DNA of 64,000 nt from Zavarzinia marina (GCF_021568905.1 NZ_JAKGSB010000003.1:426216-490215), one strand, 5' to 3'. Counted from the stretch's first letter, positions 27,274-36,546 are shown. Made by a program: numbers and translations. The notes: a model not told the origin generated them from the letters alone.

Positions 27274-28170
27274 TCAGGTACCCCGGCGCGCGATCAGGAT
27301 GCCGGCCATGACCAGGATGGCGCCGAGAGCCTGGATCGGACCCAGTGCTTCGCCCAGCATGATCCAGCCGAGCAGGGCGGCCGCCAGCGGCTCCACCAGG
27401 ATGACGAGGGAGGAGAAGCCGGCGGGCAGATGGCCCATGGCTTCGGCGATCAGACCCTGGCCCGCCGCCTGACTGATCCAGGCGATGGCGAAGAGGATCA
27501 GCCAGCCGTAGAGACTGTCCGGCAGGATCCGCTCGCCGGCCAGGAGCGCGATCGCCAGCAGGGCGGCGGCGGTGACGACGCTCGACCACAGCATCAGGCG
27601 CGCGGCGTCGATCCGGTTGCGCAGGTCCTTCACCGCGACCAGATAGCTGCCGAAGAAGACGGCCGTGATCATCGCGAGACCGTCGCCCAGGACATGGTCC
27701 GTACTGACGGTGAAACTGGCGCCGACCAGGCAGGCGGCGCCGGCGAAGGTCAGCACCAGGCCGGCGAGGAAGATCGCGCGCGGGCGTTCGCCGAACAGCA
27801 GCCAGGCGCCGACGACGACGAAGATCGGCGCGAAATTGGCGAACAGGGTCGAATTGGCGACATTGGTCAGATGGATCGACCAGTGCCAGGTCGCGAGATC
27901 GCCGGTGAACAGCAGCCCGGCGAGGACGAGGCGCCAGCGCGCCGCCCGGTCGAGGCGCGCATGGCCGCCGCTCCGCCGGCCGGCGGCGACGGCCCAGAGA
28001 TGGAACAGCGGAACGGCGAGCGCGACGCGCCAGAAGGCGGTGGCCAGCGGCCCCAGTTCCGACAGCCTGACGAAGATCGGCGAAAAGCCGATGGCGACGG
28101 CCCCCAGCACCAGGGCGGGCAGGGCCCAGCGCGGGGCCGGCGGGCGGAGGGAAAGGGCGGGCGCGGTCAT
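27274..28170 (-). CDS. DMT superfamily transporter, EamA family
   Basis: A 298-residue protein with ten predicted membrane helices in two EamA repeats (first about 15-150, second about 158-295). Markers are PIFVRLSELGPLATAFWRVALAVPL and the second-repeat end LEPLAAALLGWIMLGEALGPIQALGAILVMAGI. EamA proteins usually export amino acids or other small metabolites. It ends 10 nt before the glycerate kinase start and may head that operon. The substrate is unknown. Confidence 0.9.
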   Translation of the reverse strand: MTAPALSLRPPAPRWALPALVLGAVAIGFSPIFVRLSELGPLATAFWRVALAVPLFHLWAVAAGRRSGGHARLDRAARWRLVLAGLLFTGDLATWHWSIHLTNVANSTLFANFAPIFVVVGAWLLFGERPRAIFLAGLVLTFAGAACLVGASFTVSTDHVLGDGLAMITAVFFGSYLVAVKDLRNRIDAARLMLWSSVVTAAALLAIALLAGERILPDSLYGWLILFAIAWISQAAGQGLIAEAMGHLPAGFSSLVILVEPLAAALLGWIMLGEALGPIQALGAILVMAGILIARRGT

Positions 28171-28288
28171 GTGCCCTTATAGCGAAGCCGCCCGACGCCG
28201 CCTATCGGGATCGGGAAATGCAGGCTTGTGCGGCGAGAGGGGCTCGCTACCCTTGCCGCCGGATTCTCAACGCGGCGCAGTCTAGGGC

Positions 28289-29245
28289 ATGTCCATGGTC
28301 GATTCCGTCTGGTGCCTCAGCGAAGGCTACGCCGGCATGGAGACCCAGGTCGTCGGCCTTGCCGAGGCCATGGGTCTGCCCCATGTGGTGAAGCGGGTGC
28401 GCGTGCGCCGGCCCTGGGACTGGCTGCCCGGCCGGCTGTGGCCCGTGCCGCTCAGCGCGCCGACGGCCGACAGCGATCCCCTGGCACCGCCCTGGCCCGA
28501 TCTCGTGATCTCGACCGGCAATGTCGCCGCCCCCCTGGCGGTCGCGATCAGGCGCGCCAGCGGCGGGCATTGCCGCCTCGTCCATCTGCAGAATCCCAAG
28601 ATGCCGCTTCGTCTGTTCGACGTCGTGGTGGTGCCCCGCCACGACCGTCTGTCGGGCGACAACGTGGTCGAGACGCGGGCCGGGCTGCACCGGGTCACGC
28701 CGGCCAAGATCGCCGAGGGGGCGGATTTCTGGCGCGACCGTTTCGCCCATCTGCCCCGGCCCCTGGTCGGCGTGCTGATGGGCGGCTCGAACCGGCGCTA
28801 TCGGCTGGATGCGCGGGCGGCGGCGGATCTCGGCGCCGGTCTCGCGAAGGCGGCGGAAGCGGCGGGGGCCGGGCTCGCGGTGACGCCGTCCCGGCGCACG
28901 GCGCCGGCCGCGCTGGAGGCCATGCGCGCGGCGCTGGGCGCGCGGCCGCGCTTCATCTGGGACGGCAAGGGCGACAATCCCTATTTCGGCCTGCTCGGCC
29001 TGGCCGACCATCTGGTGATCACGGCCGATTCGGTCTCGATGATTTCGGAGGCGCTGCTCACCGGCAAGCCGGTCCATGTCGCGCGCCTGCCCGGGCGTTC
29101 GCGCCGGCTCGGCCGGTTCGTCGAGGATCTGGTGGCGGACGGCTACGTGCGCTGGTTCGAGGGGGCGTTCCCGGCCTTCGGCTATGCACCCCTCGACGAG
29201 ATGCCGCGCGTCGCGGCGGAGGTCAGGCGGCGCCTCGGTCTTTGA
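28289..29245 (+). CDS. ELM1/GtrOC1 family protein (mitochondrial-fission-ELM1-like)
   Basis: A 318-residue protein beginning SVWCLSEGYAGMETQVVGLAEAMG, with PDLVISTGNVAAPLAVAIRR, LVHLQNPKMPLRLFDVVVVPRHDRLSG, VLMGGSNRRYRLD and VITADSVSMISEALLTGKPVHVARLPGRSRRLGRF. These match the ELM1 family found in alphaproteobacteria and plants, whose fold resembles GT-B glycosyltransferases. Bacterial function is unproven; a role in cell envelope glycan synthesis is plausible. Its 3' end overlaps the convergent hybrid kinase gene by 23 nt. Confidence 0.85.
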   Translation: MSMVDSVWCLSEGYAGMETQVVGLAEAMGLPHVVKRVRVRRPWDWLPGRLWPVPLSAPTADSDPLAPPWPDLVISTGNVAAPLAVAIRRASGGHCRLVHLQNPKMPLRLFDVVVVPRHDRLSGDNVVETRAGLHRVTPAKIAEGADFWRDRFAHLPRPLVGVLMGGSNRRYRLDARAAADLGAGLAKAAEAAGAGLAVTPSRRTAPAALEAMRAALGARPRFIWDGKGDNPYFGLLGLADHLVITADSVSMISEALLTGKPVHVARLPGRSRRLGRFVEDLVADGYVRWFEGAFPAFGYAPLDEMPRVAAEVRRRLGL

Positions 29246-31739
29246 GGTCGTCGATCTGGGCGAGCGTCGCCTGAACCACGAGATCGAACAGGTCCAGCCG
29301 GCTCGCGGCCTCCGCCGGGGTCAGCGCGCCGGGGCCGTCGAGGCGGATGCTGCGGGCGACATTGGCGATGCCGTGGGCTCCCAGTTGCGAGGCCATGCCC
29401 TGAATCGCATGGGCGGTCTCGCGCAGTTGCAGGGCGTCGCCCGCCAGGGTGAAGCGATGCAGCTTCGCCCCCTCGACGTCGAGGGTGGCGCGGAAGGAGG
29501 CGACGAGTTCGTCGATCGCGGATTCGTCCATCACCGCGCGCAACTCCTCGATCTCGCGGCGGTCGAACTGGGGATCGCTGGCGCTGAGCTGACGCAGGTC
29601 GGCCGGCAGGGTCACGCGCCCGTCCGTCACCACCAGGCGGGGTTTCTGCGGTGACTTGCCGCGATTGGCCGCGTGCAGGCGGAGCAATGTTTCCTCCAGC
29701 GCGTCCCAGTCGACCGGCTTGGTCATCACCTGGTCGAAGCCGGCCCTGGTATATTGCTCCACCTCGCTGCTCAGCACGTCGGCGGTCAGGGCCACCACGG
29801 GGGGCAGGGCCTCGCCCGCGTCCTCGCGCATCTGGGCGAGCGCGCTCGGCCCGTCCATGACCGGCATGCGCATGTCGAGCAGAACGAGGTCGAAACTCTG
29901 GCGCCGCCGTTCCTCGACCGCGCGCCAGCCGTTCTCGACCACGACGACGTCGAAGCCCCGGCGGGTCAATTGCTCGCGCACCAGGAAGCGGTTGATCTCG
30001 TTGTCCTCCGCCACCAGGACGCGGGGGCGTTCCGCGAAGGCCTCGCCGGGCCGGCGCTGTCCGCCGTCCGCCGCCGCCATCGTCTTCGCGACCTCGTCGG
30101 GCACGGTGGCGAACCGTGCCGTGAACCAGAAGCGGCTGCCGTTGCCGAGCGCGCTGGTCAGGCCGATCTCGCCGCCCATGGCCTGGACCAGGCGCTTGCA
30201 GATGGCGAGGCCGAGACCGGTGCCGCCGAAGCGCCGCGAGGTCGAGGCATCGGCCTGCACGAAGGGTTCGAACAGCATGTGCTGGGTGGTGCTGGACATG
30301 CCGATGCCGGTGTCGCGGACCGAGAAGCGCAGGACCTGCGGATCGCCCCCCCGCACGGCGACATGGACGTGGATCTCGCCGCTCTCGGTGAATTTCACCG
30401 CATTGGAGACGAGATTGATGAGGATCTGGCGCAGCCGCGCGGGATCGCCGCACAGCCGTATCGGCACGTCGTCGTCGATCACCAGGGACAGCACGATGCT
30501 CTTTTCCTCGCAGCGCGCGCGATAGAGGTCGACCGCGGATTTCACCGTCTCCCGCGGATCGAAGGGCACGGTCTCCATGACGATCGCCTCGGACTCGATC
30601 TTGGAGAAATCGAGCACGTCGTTCAGCACGTCGAGAAGGGCATGGGCCGAAGTGTCGAGCACGCCCAGATATTTGCCCTGGCGGCGGTCGAGGGTGCTCT
30701 GGCGCAGCAGGTCGATGGTGCCGAGCATGCCGGCCATGGGGGTCCGCAATTCATGGCTCATCATCGCGAGGAAGCGCGACTTGCTGACGCTCGCCGCTTC
30801 CGCCAGACGGTGAGCGACGCGGAGCGCCTGTTTCTTGTTCTCGCTGTCCCGCAGTTGACGATAGAAGGCGAAGCCGCCGACCGTCATGAGCAGCAGGATC
30901 ATCGCGAAAAGCGCGACGAAATAGACTTCCTCGCGCCACCAGCGTGCGATCGAGGTCCCGCGCGAGGCGGTGAGATAGAGCGTGAGGCCGAGGCGCGACA
31001 GGGGCGCCTCGCCGACGAAGCGGGCGTCGCCGTCCAGGCCCTCGTCGATGGCGCCGATGCCGCCGCCGTCGAGGATGTCGCCGATGGCGATGCCCCGGGG
31101 GTTTGTCCGGGCCAGCACGGTGCCCCGGTCGTCGACCAGGGTGACGACCGAGGTCTGGCGCCGCAGGACGGATTGATAGACCTGGGCGAAATAGTGCGGG
31201 TCCAGGGCGCCGACCACCAATTCGCCCCCGGCGAGGCGGTGGGCGACCGGGATCACCGTGCGGCCGTCCTCGGTCGCGACGGGACGGCCGATGGCGGGAT
31301 AGCCCGCTTCGGGCGTCGACGGCGGCTCCCGCCAGTCGGCCCGGCTCAAGTCGGCGGGCAGGATCAGGCCCCGACCGGTGGAGGCGATCCGCCGCCCTTC
31401 GGCGTCATAGACCGCGAGCGCGATGACGCTGGGACTGATGGTCGCGCGCTTTTCCAGCGCGTCGACCAGGTCCGATGGCGACAGGCGGTCGCCGAGAAGG
31501 GAGGCGGCGGCGCCGATGATGCCGTCGACCGCCTCGAAATTGCGCGCCGTCCAGTCGCCCAGGATGGAGGCGCCGATCACCGTGTCGGTGCGCGACGTCT
31601 CCAGCCGGTCGCCGAGGGTGATGGTGAGATGGGTGGCGAAGAGGGCGCAGACGAGAAGCGCGAACAGCGTCAGGCGCCGCATCATCTGTTGCAGCGCTGG
31701 ATTTCGGGGCCGGTCCCGCCGGTTTGCGGTCCCGTTCAT
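29223..31739 (-). CDS. Hybrid sensor histidine kinase with REC and Hpt domains (BarA-like)
   Basis: An 838-residue membrane sensor. Transmembrane helices at about 22-42 and 273-293 bracket a periplasmic Cache-like sensor domain. Then come HisKA with His329 (FLAMMSHELRTPMAGM), HATPase_c (NLVSNAVKFTESG, DTGIGM, GGTGLGLAICKRL), a receiver domain from about 573 (VLVAEDNEINRF, LVLLDMRMPVMDG) and a C-terminal Hpt region (ETAHAIQGMASQLGAHG). The chain His-Asp-His implies a phosphorelay to a separate response regulator not encoded nearby. The signal is unknown. The Hpt motif is slightly atypical (AHAIQG rather than AHxLKG). Confidence 0.93.
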   Translation of the reverse strand: MNGTANRRDRPRNPALQQMMRRLTLFALLVCALFATHLTITLGDRLETSRTDTVIGASILGDWTARNFEAVDGIIGAAASLLGDRLSPSDLVDALEKRATISPSVIALAVYDAEGRRIASTGRGLILPADLSRADWREPPSTPEAGYPAIGRPVATEDGRTVIPVAHRLAGGELVVGALDPHYFAQVYQSVLRRQTSVVTLVDDRGTVLARTNPRGIAIGDILDGGGIGAIDEGLDGDARFVGEAPLSRLGLTLYLTASRGTSIARWWREEVYFVALFAMILLLMTVGGFAFYRQLRDSENKKQALRVAHRLAEAASVSKSRFLAMMSHELRTPMAGMLGTIDLLRQSTLDRRQGKYLGVLDTSAHALLDVLNDVLDFSKIESEAIVMETVPFDPRETVKSAVDLYRARCEEKSIVLSLVIDDDVPIRLCGDPARLRQILINLVSNAVKFTESGEIHVHVAVRGGDPQVLRFSVRDTGIGMSSTTQHMLFEPFVQADASTSRRFGGTGLGLAICKRLVQAMGGEIGLTSALGNGSRFWFTARFATVPDEVAKTMAAADGGQRRPGEAFAERPRVLVAEDNEINRFLVREQLTRRGFDVVVVENGWRAVEERRRQSFDLVLLDMRMPVMDGPSALAQMREDAGEALPPVVALTADVLSSEVEQYTRAGFDQVMTKPVDWDALEETLLRLHAANRGKSPQKPRLVVTDGRVTLPADLRQLSASDPQFDRREIEELRAVMDESAIDELVASFRATLDVEGAKLHRFTLAGDALQLRETAHAIQGMASQLGAHGIANVARSIRLDGPGALTPAEAASRLDLFDLVVQATLAQIDDLKDRGAA

Positions 31740-31825
31740 TTGATCGCGACGACCGGTTGCATGGCGTCATCTTCGTGGGCAAAAGTTAACCAAGTCTCTC
31801 GGTTCAGGGACACAAGGAGTCGAAA

Positions 31826-32119
31826 ATGGACGAAGCCACCAGAACGGCACTCGAAGCCGCCGCCTTTCGCCGTCTCGTAGGCCACCTGCGCGAGCGGACG
31901 GACGTTCAGAACATCGACATGATGAATCTGGCCGGCTTCTGCCGCAATTGTCTCTCGAACTGGCTGAAGGACGCGGCCGACGATCAGGGCGTCGACCTGA
32001 GCAAGGACGAGGCGCGGGAAGCCGTCTACGGCATGCCCTACGGCGAATGGAAGGCGCGCTTCCAGCGCGAGGCGACGCCGGAACAGCGCGCCGCCTTCGA
32101 CGCCAAGGCGAAGGCGTGA
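31826..32119 (+). CDS. DUF1244 domain protein
   Basis: A 97-residue soluble protein with the family core AFRRLVGHLRERTDVQNIDMMNLAGFCRNCLSNWLKDAA and EAVYGMPYGEWKARFQREATPEQ. DUF1244 proteins are small, helical and conserved in alphaproteobacteria and gammaproteobacteria without a known role; the CRNC pair is invariant in the family as far as I recall. It has a strong AAGGAG ribosome site and lies 29 nt upstream of regB, so it is probably cotranscribed. Confidence 0.85.
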   Translation: MDEATRTALEAAAFRRLVGHLRERTDVQNIDMMNLAGFCRNCLSNWLKDAADDQGVDLSKDEAREAVYGMPYGEWKARFQREATPEQRAAFDAKAKA

Positions 32120-32148
32120 ACCGGCCCGGCCGGGGAGCCTAGGCGGCC

Positions 32149-33513
32149 ATGGCGGAAGGATTACCGCTGCCCGCGCGGTTCGACGAGATGGATCACCCGG
32201 CCGCTTCCCTGACCAAGGCGGCGGCGGGCGCGCCGCTGCGGCTTCGCACCCTGATGCTGCTGCGCTGGCTGGCGGTGGCCGGGCAGGTGGGGGCGCTGGT
32301 CGTGGTCGCGGCCGTGCTCGGCTTTCCGGTCGCGATGCCGGCGCTGCTGATCCCGATCGCGGCCTCGGTCCTGCTCAATATCGTCCTGCATTTCGCCTAT
32401 CCGGTGACCAAGCGCCTGTCGGATCGCGAGGCCGGGCTCTATCTCGCCTATGACGTGCTCCAGCTCGCGGCGCTGCTCTATCTGACCGGCGGGCTGCAGA
32501 ATCCCTTCTCGTTCCTGATCCTGGTGCCGGTGACGATCTCGGCGACGATCCTCGATCTCGGGCTCACCATCGGCCTCGGCGCGCTGGCCCTCGCCTGCGT
32601 CACCCTGCTGTCGGTCTTCCATCTGCCGCTGCCCTGGCGGGGCGAGCCCTTCGATCTCGACCCGGTCTACATGGTCGGGATCTGGACCAGCCTTGCCCTC
32701 GGCATGGGCTTCATCATCACCTATGCTTGGCGCGTGGCGGCGGAGGCGCGGCGCCTGGCGAGCGCGGTGAGCGCGACGCGCGACGCGCTCGCCAAGGAAC
32801 AGCAATTGTCCGCCCTCGGCGCCCTGGCGGCGGCCGCCGCCCATGAGCTGGGCACGCCGCTCGCCACCATCGCCGTCGTCACCCGCGAACTGGCGGATGA
32901 ATTGGGCGACGGCCCCCATGGCGAGGATCTGGCCATCCTGCGTTCCCAGACCGCGCGCTGCCGCGAGATCCTGTCCCAACTCTCGCGCCGGCCGGAGGAC
33001 ATGCGCGACACGATTTTCTCGGTCCTGCCGCTCACCACCCTCGTGGAGGCGGCGGCGGCGCCGCATCTGCGCATCGGCCCGCGCTTCGAGATCGAGGCGG
33101 CGGGCGACGGCCCGGAACCCCTGGTGCATCGCGCCCCGGAGATCATCCACGGTCTCGGCAATCTGGTGGAGAACGCCATGCGTTTCGCCGCCGAACAGGT
33201 GACCATCACCATCGACTGGGATGCGGACGAAGTGGTGGTGGTGGTGGGCGACGACGGGCCGGGCTTTTCCGCCGAAGTCCTCGAATCGCTGGGCGAGCCC
33301 TATGTGACGACCCGAAAGGGCGAGGGGCTGGGCCTCGGCGTCTTCATCGCCAAGACCCTGATCGAGCATTCGGGCGGCCGAATCGGCTTCTTCAACCGGG
33401 TCGATCGCGGCGCGGAGGTTGCCATTCGTTGGCCCAGGGGCATATTGGACATAGGTGAAGCGGCAGGCGGCGGTGCCGCCGCCGTGACCGTTGACGGTCG
33501 GGAGATGAAGTAG
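32149..33513 (+). CDS. regB: Redox sensor histidine kinase RegB (PrrB/ActS)
   Basis: A 454-residue membrane kinase. Six membrane helices occupy about 38-198. The quinone-binding signature GGLQNPF is at 114-120. The phosphorylated histidine is His232 in AAAHELGTPLATIAVV, and the redox-active cysteine is Cys271 in RSQTARCREIL, at the same spacing as in known RegB. The HATPase (NLVENAMRFA, GDDGPGFS, GLGLGVFIAKTL) follows. RegB responds to the ubiquinone pool and phosphorylates RegA to control respiration, carbon and nitrogen assimilation. The regA start is 1 nt after its stop. Confidence 0.95.
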   Translation: MAEGLPLPARFDEMDHPAASLTKAAAGAPLRLRTLMLLRWLAVAGQVGALVVVAAVLGFPVAMPALLIPIAASVLLNIVLHFAYPVTKRLSDREAGLYLAYDVLQLAALLYLTGGLQNPFSFLILVPVTISATILDLGLTIGLGALALACVTLLSVFHLPLPWRGEPFDLDPVYMVGIWTSLALGMGFIITYAWRVAAEARRLASAVSATRDALAKEQQLSALGALAAAAAHELGTPLATIAVVTRELADELGDGPHGEDLAILRSQTARCREILSQLSRRPEDMRDTIFSVLPLTTLVEAAAAPHLRIGPRFEIEAAGDGPEPLVHRAPEIIHGLGNLVENAMRFAAEQVTITIDWDADEVVVVVGDDGPGFSAEVLESLGEPYVTTRKGEGLGLGVFIAKTLIEHSGGRIGFFNRVDRGAEVAIRWPRGILDIGEAAGGGAAAVTVDGREMK

Positions 33514-33514
33514 A

Positions 33515-34069
33515 ATGGAAACGACACCGGCCCCGTCCGTCGATCCCGGCAAGACCCTGCTGCTGGTCGACGACGACGACATTCTGCGCGAGCGTCTGGC
33601 GCGTGCGCTGACCAAGCGCGGCTATGCCGTGACCACCGCGGGCTCGGTGGCCGCCGGCATTGCCGCCGCCCGCGGCCAGCCGCCGCGCTATGCGGTCTGC
33701 GATCTCCGCCTCGCCGACGGCAATGGCCTCGACGTGGTGGCGGCCGTGCGCGAGACTAATCCGGACGCCCGCATCGTCATGCTGACCGGCTACGGCAATA
33801 TCGCCACCGCCGTCGCGGCGGTGAAGGCCGGCGCCCTCGACTATCTGGCGAAACCCGCCGATGCCGACGATATCGACGCCGCGCTCCAGGCCTCGGGCGA
33901 CGAGTTGCCGGCGCCGCCGGAACGGCCGATGTCGGCGGACCGGGTGCGCTGGGAACACATCAACCGGGTCTATGAACTGTGCGAGCGCAATGTCTCCGAG
34001 ACGGCGCGCCGCCTGAACATGCACCGCCGCACCCTGCAGCGCATCCTGGCCAAGCATTCGCCGCGTTGA
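33515..34069 (+). CDS. regA: Response regulator RegA (PrrA/ActR)
   Basis: A 184-residue regulator. The receiver domain carries the phospho-acceptor Asp63 (VCDLRLADGNG) and Lys113 (LAKPAD). A proline-rich linker (ELPAPPERPMSADRVRWEHI) leads to a Fis-type helix-turn-helix, NVSETARRLNMHRRTLQRILAK, nearly invariant among RegA proteins. It is translationally close to regB (stop and start separated by one base). Confidence 0.97.
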   Translation: METTPAPSVDPGKTLLLVDDDDILRERLARALTKRGYAVTTAGSVAAGIAAARGQPPRYAVCDLRLADGNGLDVVAAVRETNPDARIVMLTGYGNIATAVAAVKAGALDYLAKPADADDIDAALQASGDELPAPPERPMSADRVRWEHINRVYELCERNVSETARRLNMHRRTLQRILAKHSPR

Positions 34070-34121
34070 CGTTGACGATCGGGGGGCGGCGACGGGTGAG
34101 CGCCGGGGGGAACGCGACTTC

Positions 34122-35210
34122 ATGAATCGGCTTGCAAGGGCGCTGGCGCTGCTTCTCGTCGCCGGCCTGCCGCTGTCGGGCTGCGGCCTCGACCTCGATC
34201 TGCCGGCGATCAGCCTCGGCTACGGCTATGACGTCGACGCCGAGGTGCAAGCGCCGCGGATGCCGGACATGCCGCCGCCGGTCCTGCCCGGCCGCTATCG
34301 CCTGATCATTCAGGCGGCGGGCCTGAAGACGGCGGTGGCGCCGGCCGCCGTCAACTGCAATGCCGATTATCTGCACGTGGATGCCGGCCCCGCCTTCCGC
34401 GGGATGGTGACCCAGAGCCTGGGGCGCCTGACCGGCGGTGTGGAAATGGCCGACGCCCTGCTGCCGGCGACGGAACTGCGCCGTCTCGGCCTTGCCGGGC
34501 AGATCGTGGTCAATGCCGACGCCCTGACCCCGCGTCTCGACTTCGAGCGGCGCTTCTCGATGGAACGGCGCCATTTCTTCGAGATCTGGCACGCCGCCTC
34601 GACCGCCGAGGTGGACATCGCGGCGACGATCCACGTCCAGCGCGCCACGGGCGCGGTGCTGACCACGCGCATCGCCGCCAAGACGACGCGGCGCAACGAC
34701 GACGGATGGGCATGGGCCTGCGACAATGGTGCGGAAGCCCTGGCCATGGCGGCGGAGGCGGCGGTCGGCCAGATCCCGTCCCTGCTGACCGACCGTTTCG
34801 CCAGCCTGGAGCGGCCCGGCCACGCGCGCTGGCAGGTGGTGACGCCGAATGGCCCGGCCACGGGGCTTGCAGGCCGCCTGGCGGGGCGGACCCTGGACCT
34901 GCATTCGGTCGGCCTGGTCAGCCGCCAGGTGACGGATTACTTCGACGAAGAATGGCGTATGGTCCGGCGCGAGGGCCTGTGCGACACCACCGGGCGCTGG
35001 TCGGTGCGCGAGGGCGGCGGCGCGCCGCTGCTGTGCATGGAACTGTCGGGCCAGAAACCCGAATGCGTGAAGGTCGCGGGCACGGTCGAGGCCCCGCGCT
35101 ATCTGGCGGCAGACGGTTCGGTCTTGCTCGAAACCTGGCGCAATCGCGCGGGCAATGCCGAGGCCTTCGACCTCGAGGCGCCGCACTGCCGGAAGCAGAT
35201 CCCCTATTGA
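34122..35210 (+). CDS. Lipoprotein of unknown function
   Basis: A 362-residue protein with a lipoprotein signal peptide; the lipobox is PLSGC with Cys21. The mature part begins with Gly-Leu-Asp, so inner-membrane retention or outer-membrane sorting is not decided. It contains about seven further cysteines (for example VNCNADY, CDNGAEAL, GLCDTTGRW, LLCMELSGQKPEC, PHCRKQIPY), suggesting disulphides. I do not recognise a family. It starts 52 nt after regA on the same strand, so it may belong to the redox operon. An intrinsic-terminator hairpin lies immediately after its stop, although the T-tract favours the opposite strand. Confidence 0.6.
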   Translation: MNRLARALALLLVAGLPLSGCGLDLDLPAISLGYGYDVDAEVQAPRMPDMPPPVLPGRYRLIIQAAGLKTAVAPAAVNCNADYLHVDAGPAFRGMVTQSLGRLTGGVEMADALLPATELRRLGLAGQIVVNADALTPRLDFERRFSMERRHFFEIWHAASTAEVDIAATIHVQRATGAVLTTRIAAKTTRRNDDGWAWACDNGAEALAMAAEAAVGQIPSLLTDRFASLERPGHARWQVVTPNGPATGLAGRLAGRTLDLHSVGLVSRQVTDYFDEEWRMVRREGLCDTTGRWSVREGGGAPLLCMELSGQKPECVKVAGTVEAPRYLAADGSVLLETWRNRAGNAEAFDLEAPHCRKQIPY

Positions 35211-35214
35211 GCGC

Positions 35215-35251
35215 AAAAGAAACGGCCGCCGGCTCGGGGGCCGGCGGCCGT
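35215..35251 (-). terminator. Intrinsic terminator of the diiron protein gene
   Basis: A perfect 12-bp stem (ACGGCCGCCGGC and GCCGGCGGCCGT) with a 6-nt loop. On the minus strand it is followed by TTTCTTTT. It lies 18 bp beyond the stop codon at 35269. The hairpin may also end transcription of the convergent lipoprotein gene, but no T-tract follows on the plus strand. Confidence 0.85.
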
Positions 35252-35268
35252 CATGGGGTAAGCCTTAC

Positions 35269-36393
35269 TCAGGCGACCGCTTTGCCGAATTTCTTCACGC
35301 CGCGGCTCTTGTTGATTTCCTTCAGGTATTCGATGCCTTCCTCGGCGATGGCATCGCCCACCATGTAGTCGCCTTCGGCCTTCAACTGGACCATATCGAC
35401 ATATTGCTCGTAGAACCACTTGGTTCTGTCGGTGATGATGCCGGCGTTCAGCAGGGTCTTGATCAGCACGCGGAAGATGTCGGTGCCGTCCTTCATGCGG
35501 TCGCGGCGCAGGTCGTCGGTCGCGGCTTCGAGGACGGCGGCCTGGACCCAGGCGGGATCGAGGCCCAGGCGCTCGTAGATCCAACCCTTCTGGTCGGGCG
35601 AGACCAGGTTGAAGAACAGCGACTGGAAGCAGTTGAAGGCCCAGTCCTCCACCTTGTTGTGCTCGTCTTCCGAGAGCTTCGGCATGGTGCGGTCGGCCCA
35701 GATCTTGCCGAACTTGTGGTGGAACGCCTCGTCCGTCATGACGAGCTGGGTGACGCGCTTCAGCAGCGGATCATAGGTCTTCGAATGCAGCATGGCGAAG
35801 GCCCCCATGGCGAGACCTTCCACCAGCATCTGCATGCCGACCAGCTTCTTGTAGACTTCCTCCGCCAGCACAAGTTCGGTCAGCAGGTTGCCCAGGATCG
35901 GACCCACCGGCGCCGGCTTGCCCCAGCGCGCCTGGATGTAGCGGGTGAAGGCGGTGACGTGGCGCGCCTCTTCCCGGGCCTGGTTGGCGGCATATTCCTG
36001 CGCGCCCGGATCGACCAGGATGTGGCACAGGCTGGCGGACAGGCCCAGCGCGCCCTGCTCGCCGTGCAGGATCGACGACAGCGACCAATGGGTGTTCATG
36101 TTGACGAGCTGAATCTTCTGCTTTTCGTCCAGCTTGTCGGCCACCGCCGACTGCAGCTCGACCATCAGGTCGAAGGGCAGCAGCGGCTCGTTCTCCATGT
36201 CGAACGGCTGGCTGAAATCGATATAGGCGGTGTCTAGCGGATCCCAGAAATGGTCGTGGGTCGCGGTGATGATCTTGTCGAAGGCGTTGGAGCGCTGGCC
36301 GTAGCGGTCGACCGCGATCATGGCCCCGAAATCATTGGGGCGGACCGTGTTGTAGGCCGAGTCCTTGGTAATCTGTGAAACGAGTGCATTCAT
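35269..36393 (-). CDS. Ferritin-like diiron protein, possible R2-like oxygenase
   Basis: A 374-residue soluble helical protein from ATG 36393 (MNALVSQITKDSAYNTVRPNDFG) behind GGAGGGAG. Candidate diiron ligands appear with the spacing of the ferritin/R2-like superfamily: Glu112 (LHGEQGAL), Glu142 and His145 (REEARHVTAF), Glu192 (MLVEGLAMGAF), and Glu222 and His225 (MTDEAFHHKFG). Such proteins are oxygenases, oxidases or N-oxygenases (AurF-like). The reaction cannot be named from sequence. It lies 153 bp downstream of an EmrAB-type efflux pair, has its own terminator, and its leader contains a strong hairpin. Confidence 0.7.
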   Translation of the reverse strand: MNALVSQITKDSAYNTVRPNDFGAMIAVDRYGQRSNAFDKIITATHDHFWDPLDTAYIDFSQPFDMENEPLLPFDLMVELQSAVADKLDEKQKIQLVNMNTHWSLSSILHGEQGALGLSASLCHILVDPGAQEYAANQAREEARHVTAFTRYIQARWGKPAPVGPILGNLLTELVLAEEVYKKLVGMQMLVEGLAMGAFAMLHSKTYDPLLKRVTQLVMTDEAFHHKFGKIWADRTMPKLSEDEHNKVEDWAFNCFQSLFFNLVSPDQKGWIYERLGLDPAWVQAAVLEAATDDLRRDRMKDGTDIFRVLIKTLLNAGIITDRTKWFYEQYVDMVQLKAEGDYMVGDAIAEEGIEYLKEINKSRGVKKFGKAVA

Positions 36394-36429
36394 GACCGTT
36401 TCTCCCTCCGTGCTTCGTTGTTGTTCATT

Positions 36430-36464
36430 TGAAGCGATCTGATTTTCCGTCAGGCTACGCTTCA
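36430..36464 (-). promoter_or_regulatory. Leader hairpin upstream of the diiron gene
   Basis: Arms TGAAGCG and CGCTTCA (7 bp) enclose an inner pair CTGA/TCAG with a 7-nt loop, giving a bulged 35-nt stem-loop. It ends 36 bp before the ATG, with the ribosome site between. It could stabilise the mRNA, act as a protein or RNA regulatory site, or be an operator dyad. No T-tract follows, so it is not an ordinary terminator. Confidence 0.4.
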
Positions 36465-36546
36465 TGCCGGAGGGTGGCAAACAAAAATACGAACGCCCCT
36501 CATATTTTGACGGCCCTCATAGATTGGCGGCGGCCCCCGAGGATGC

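Noticed and set aside
32161..33615. A 484-codon minus-strand frame antisense to regB
   Set aside because: The plus-strand product has all RegB motifs; the antisense product has none.
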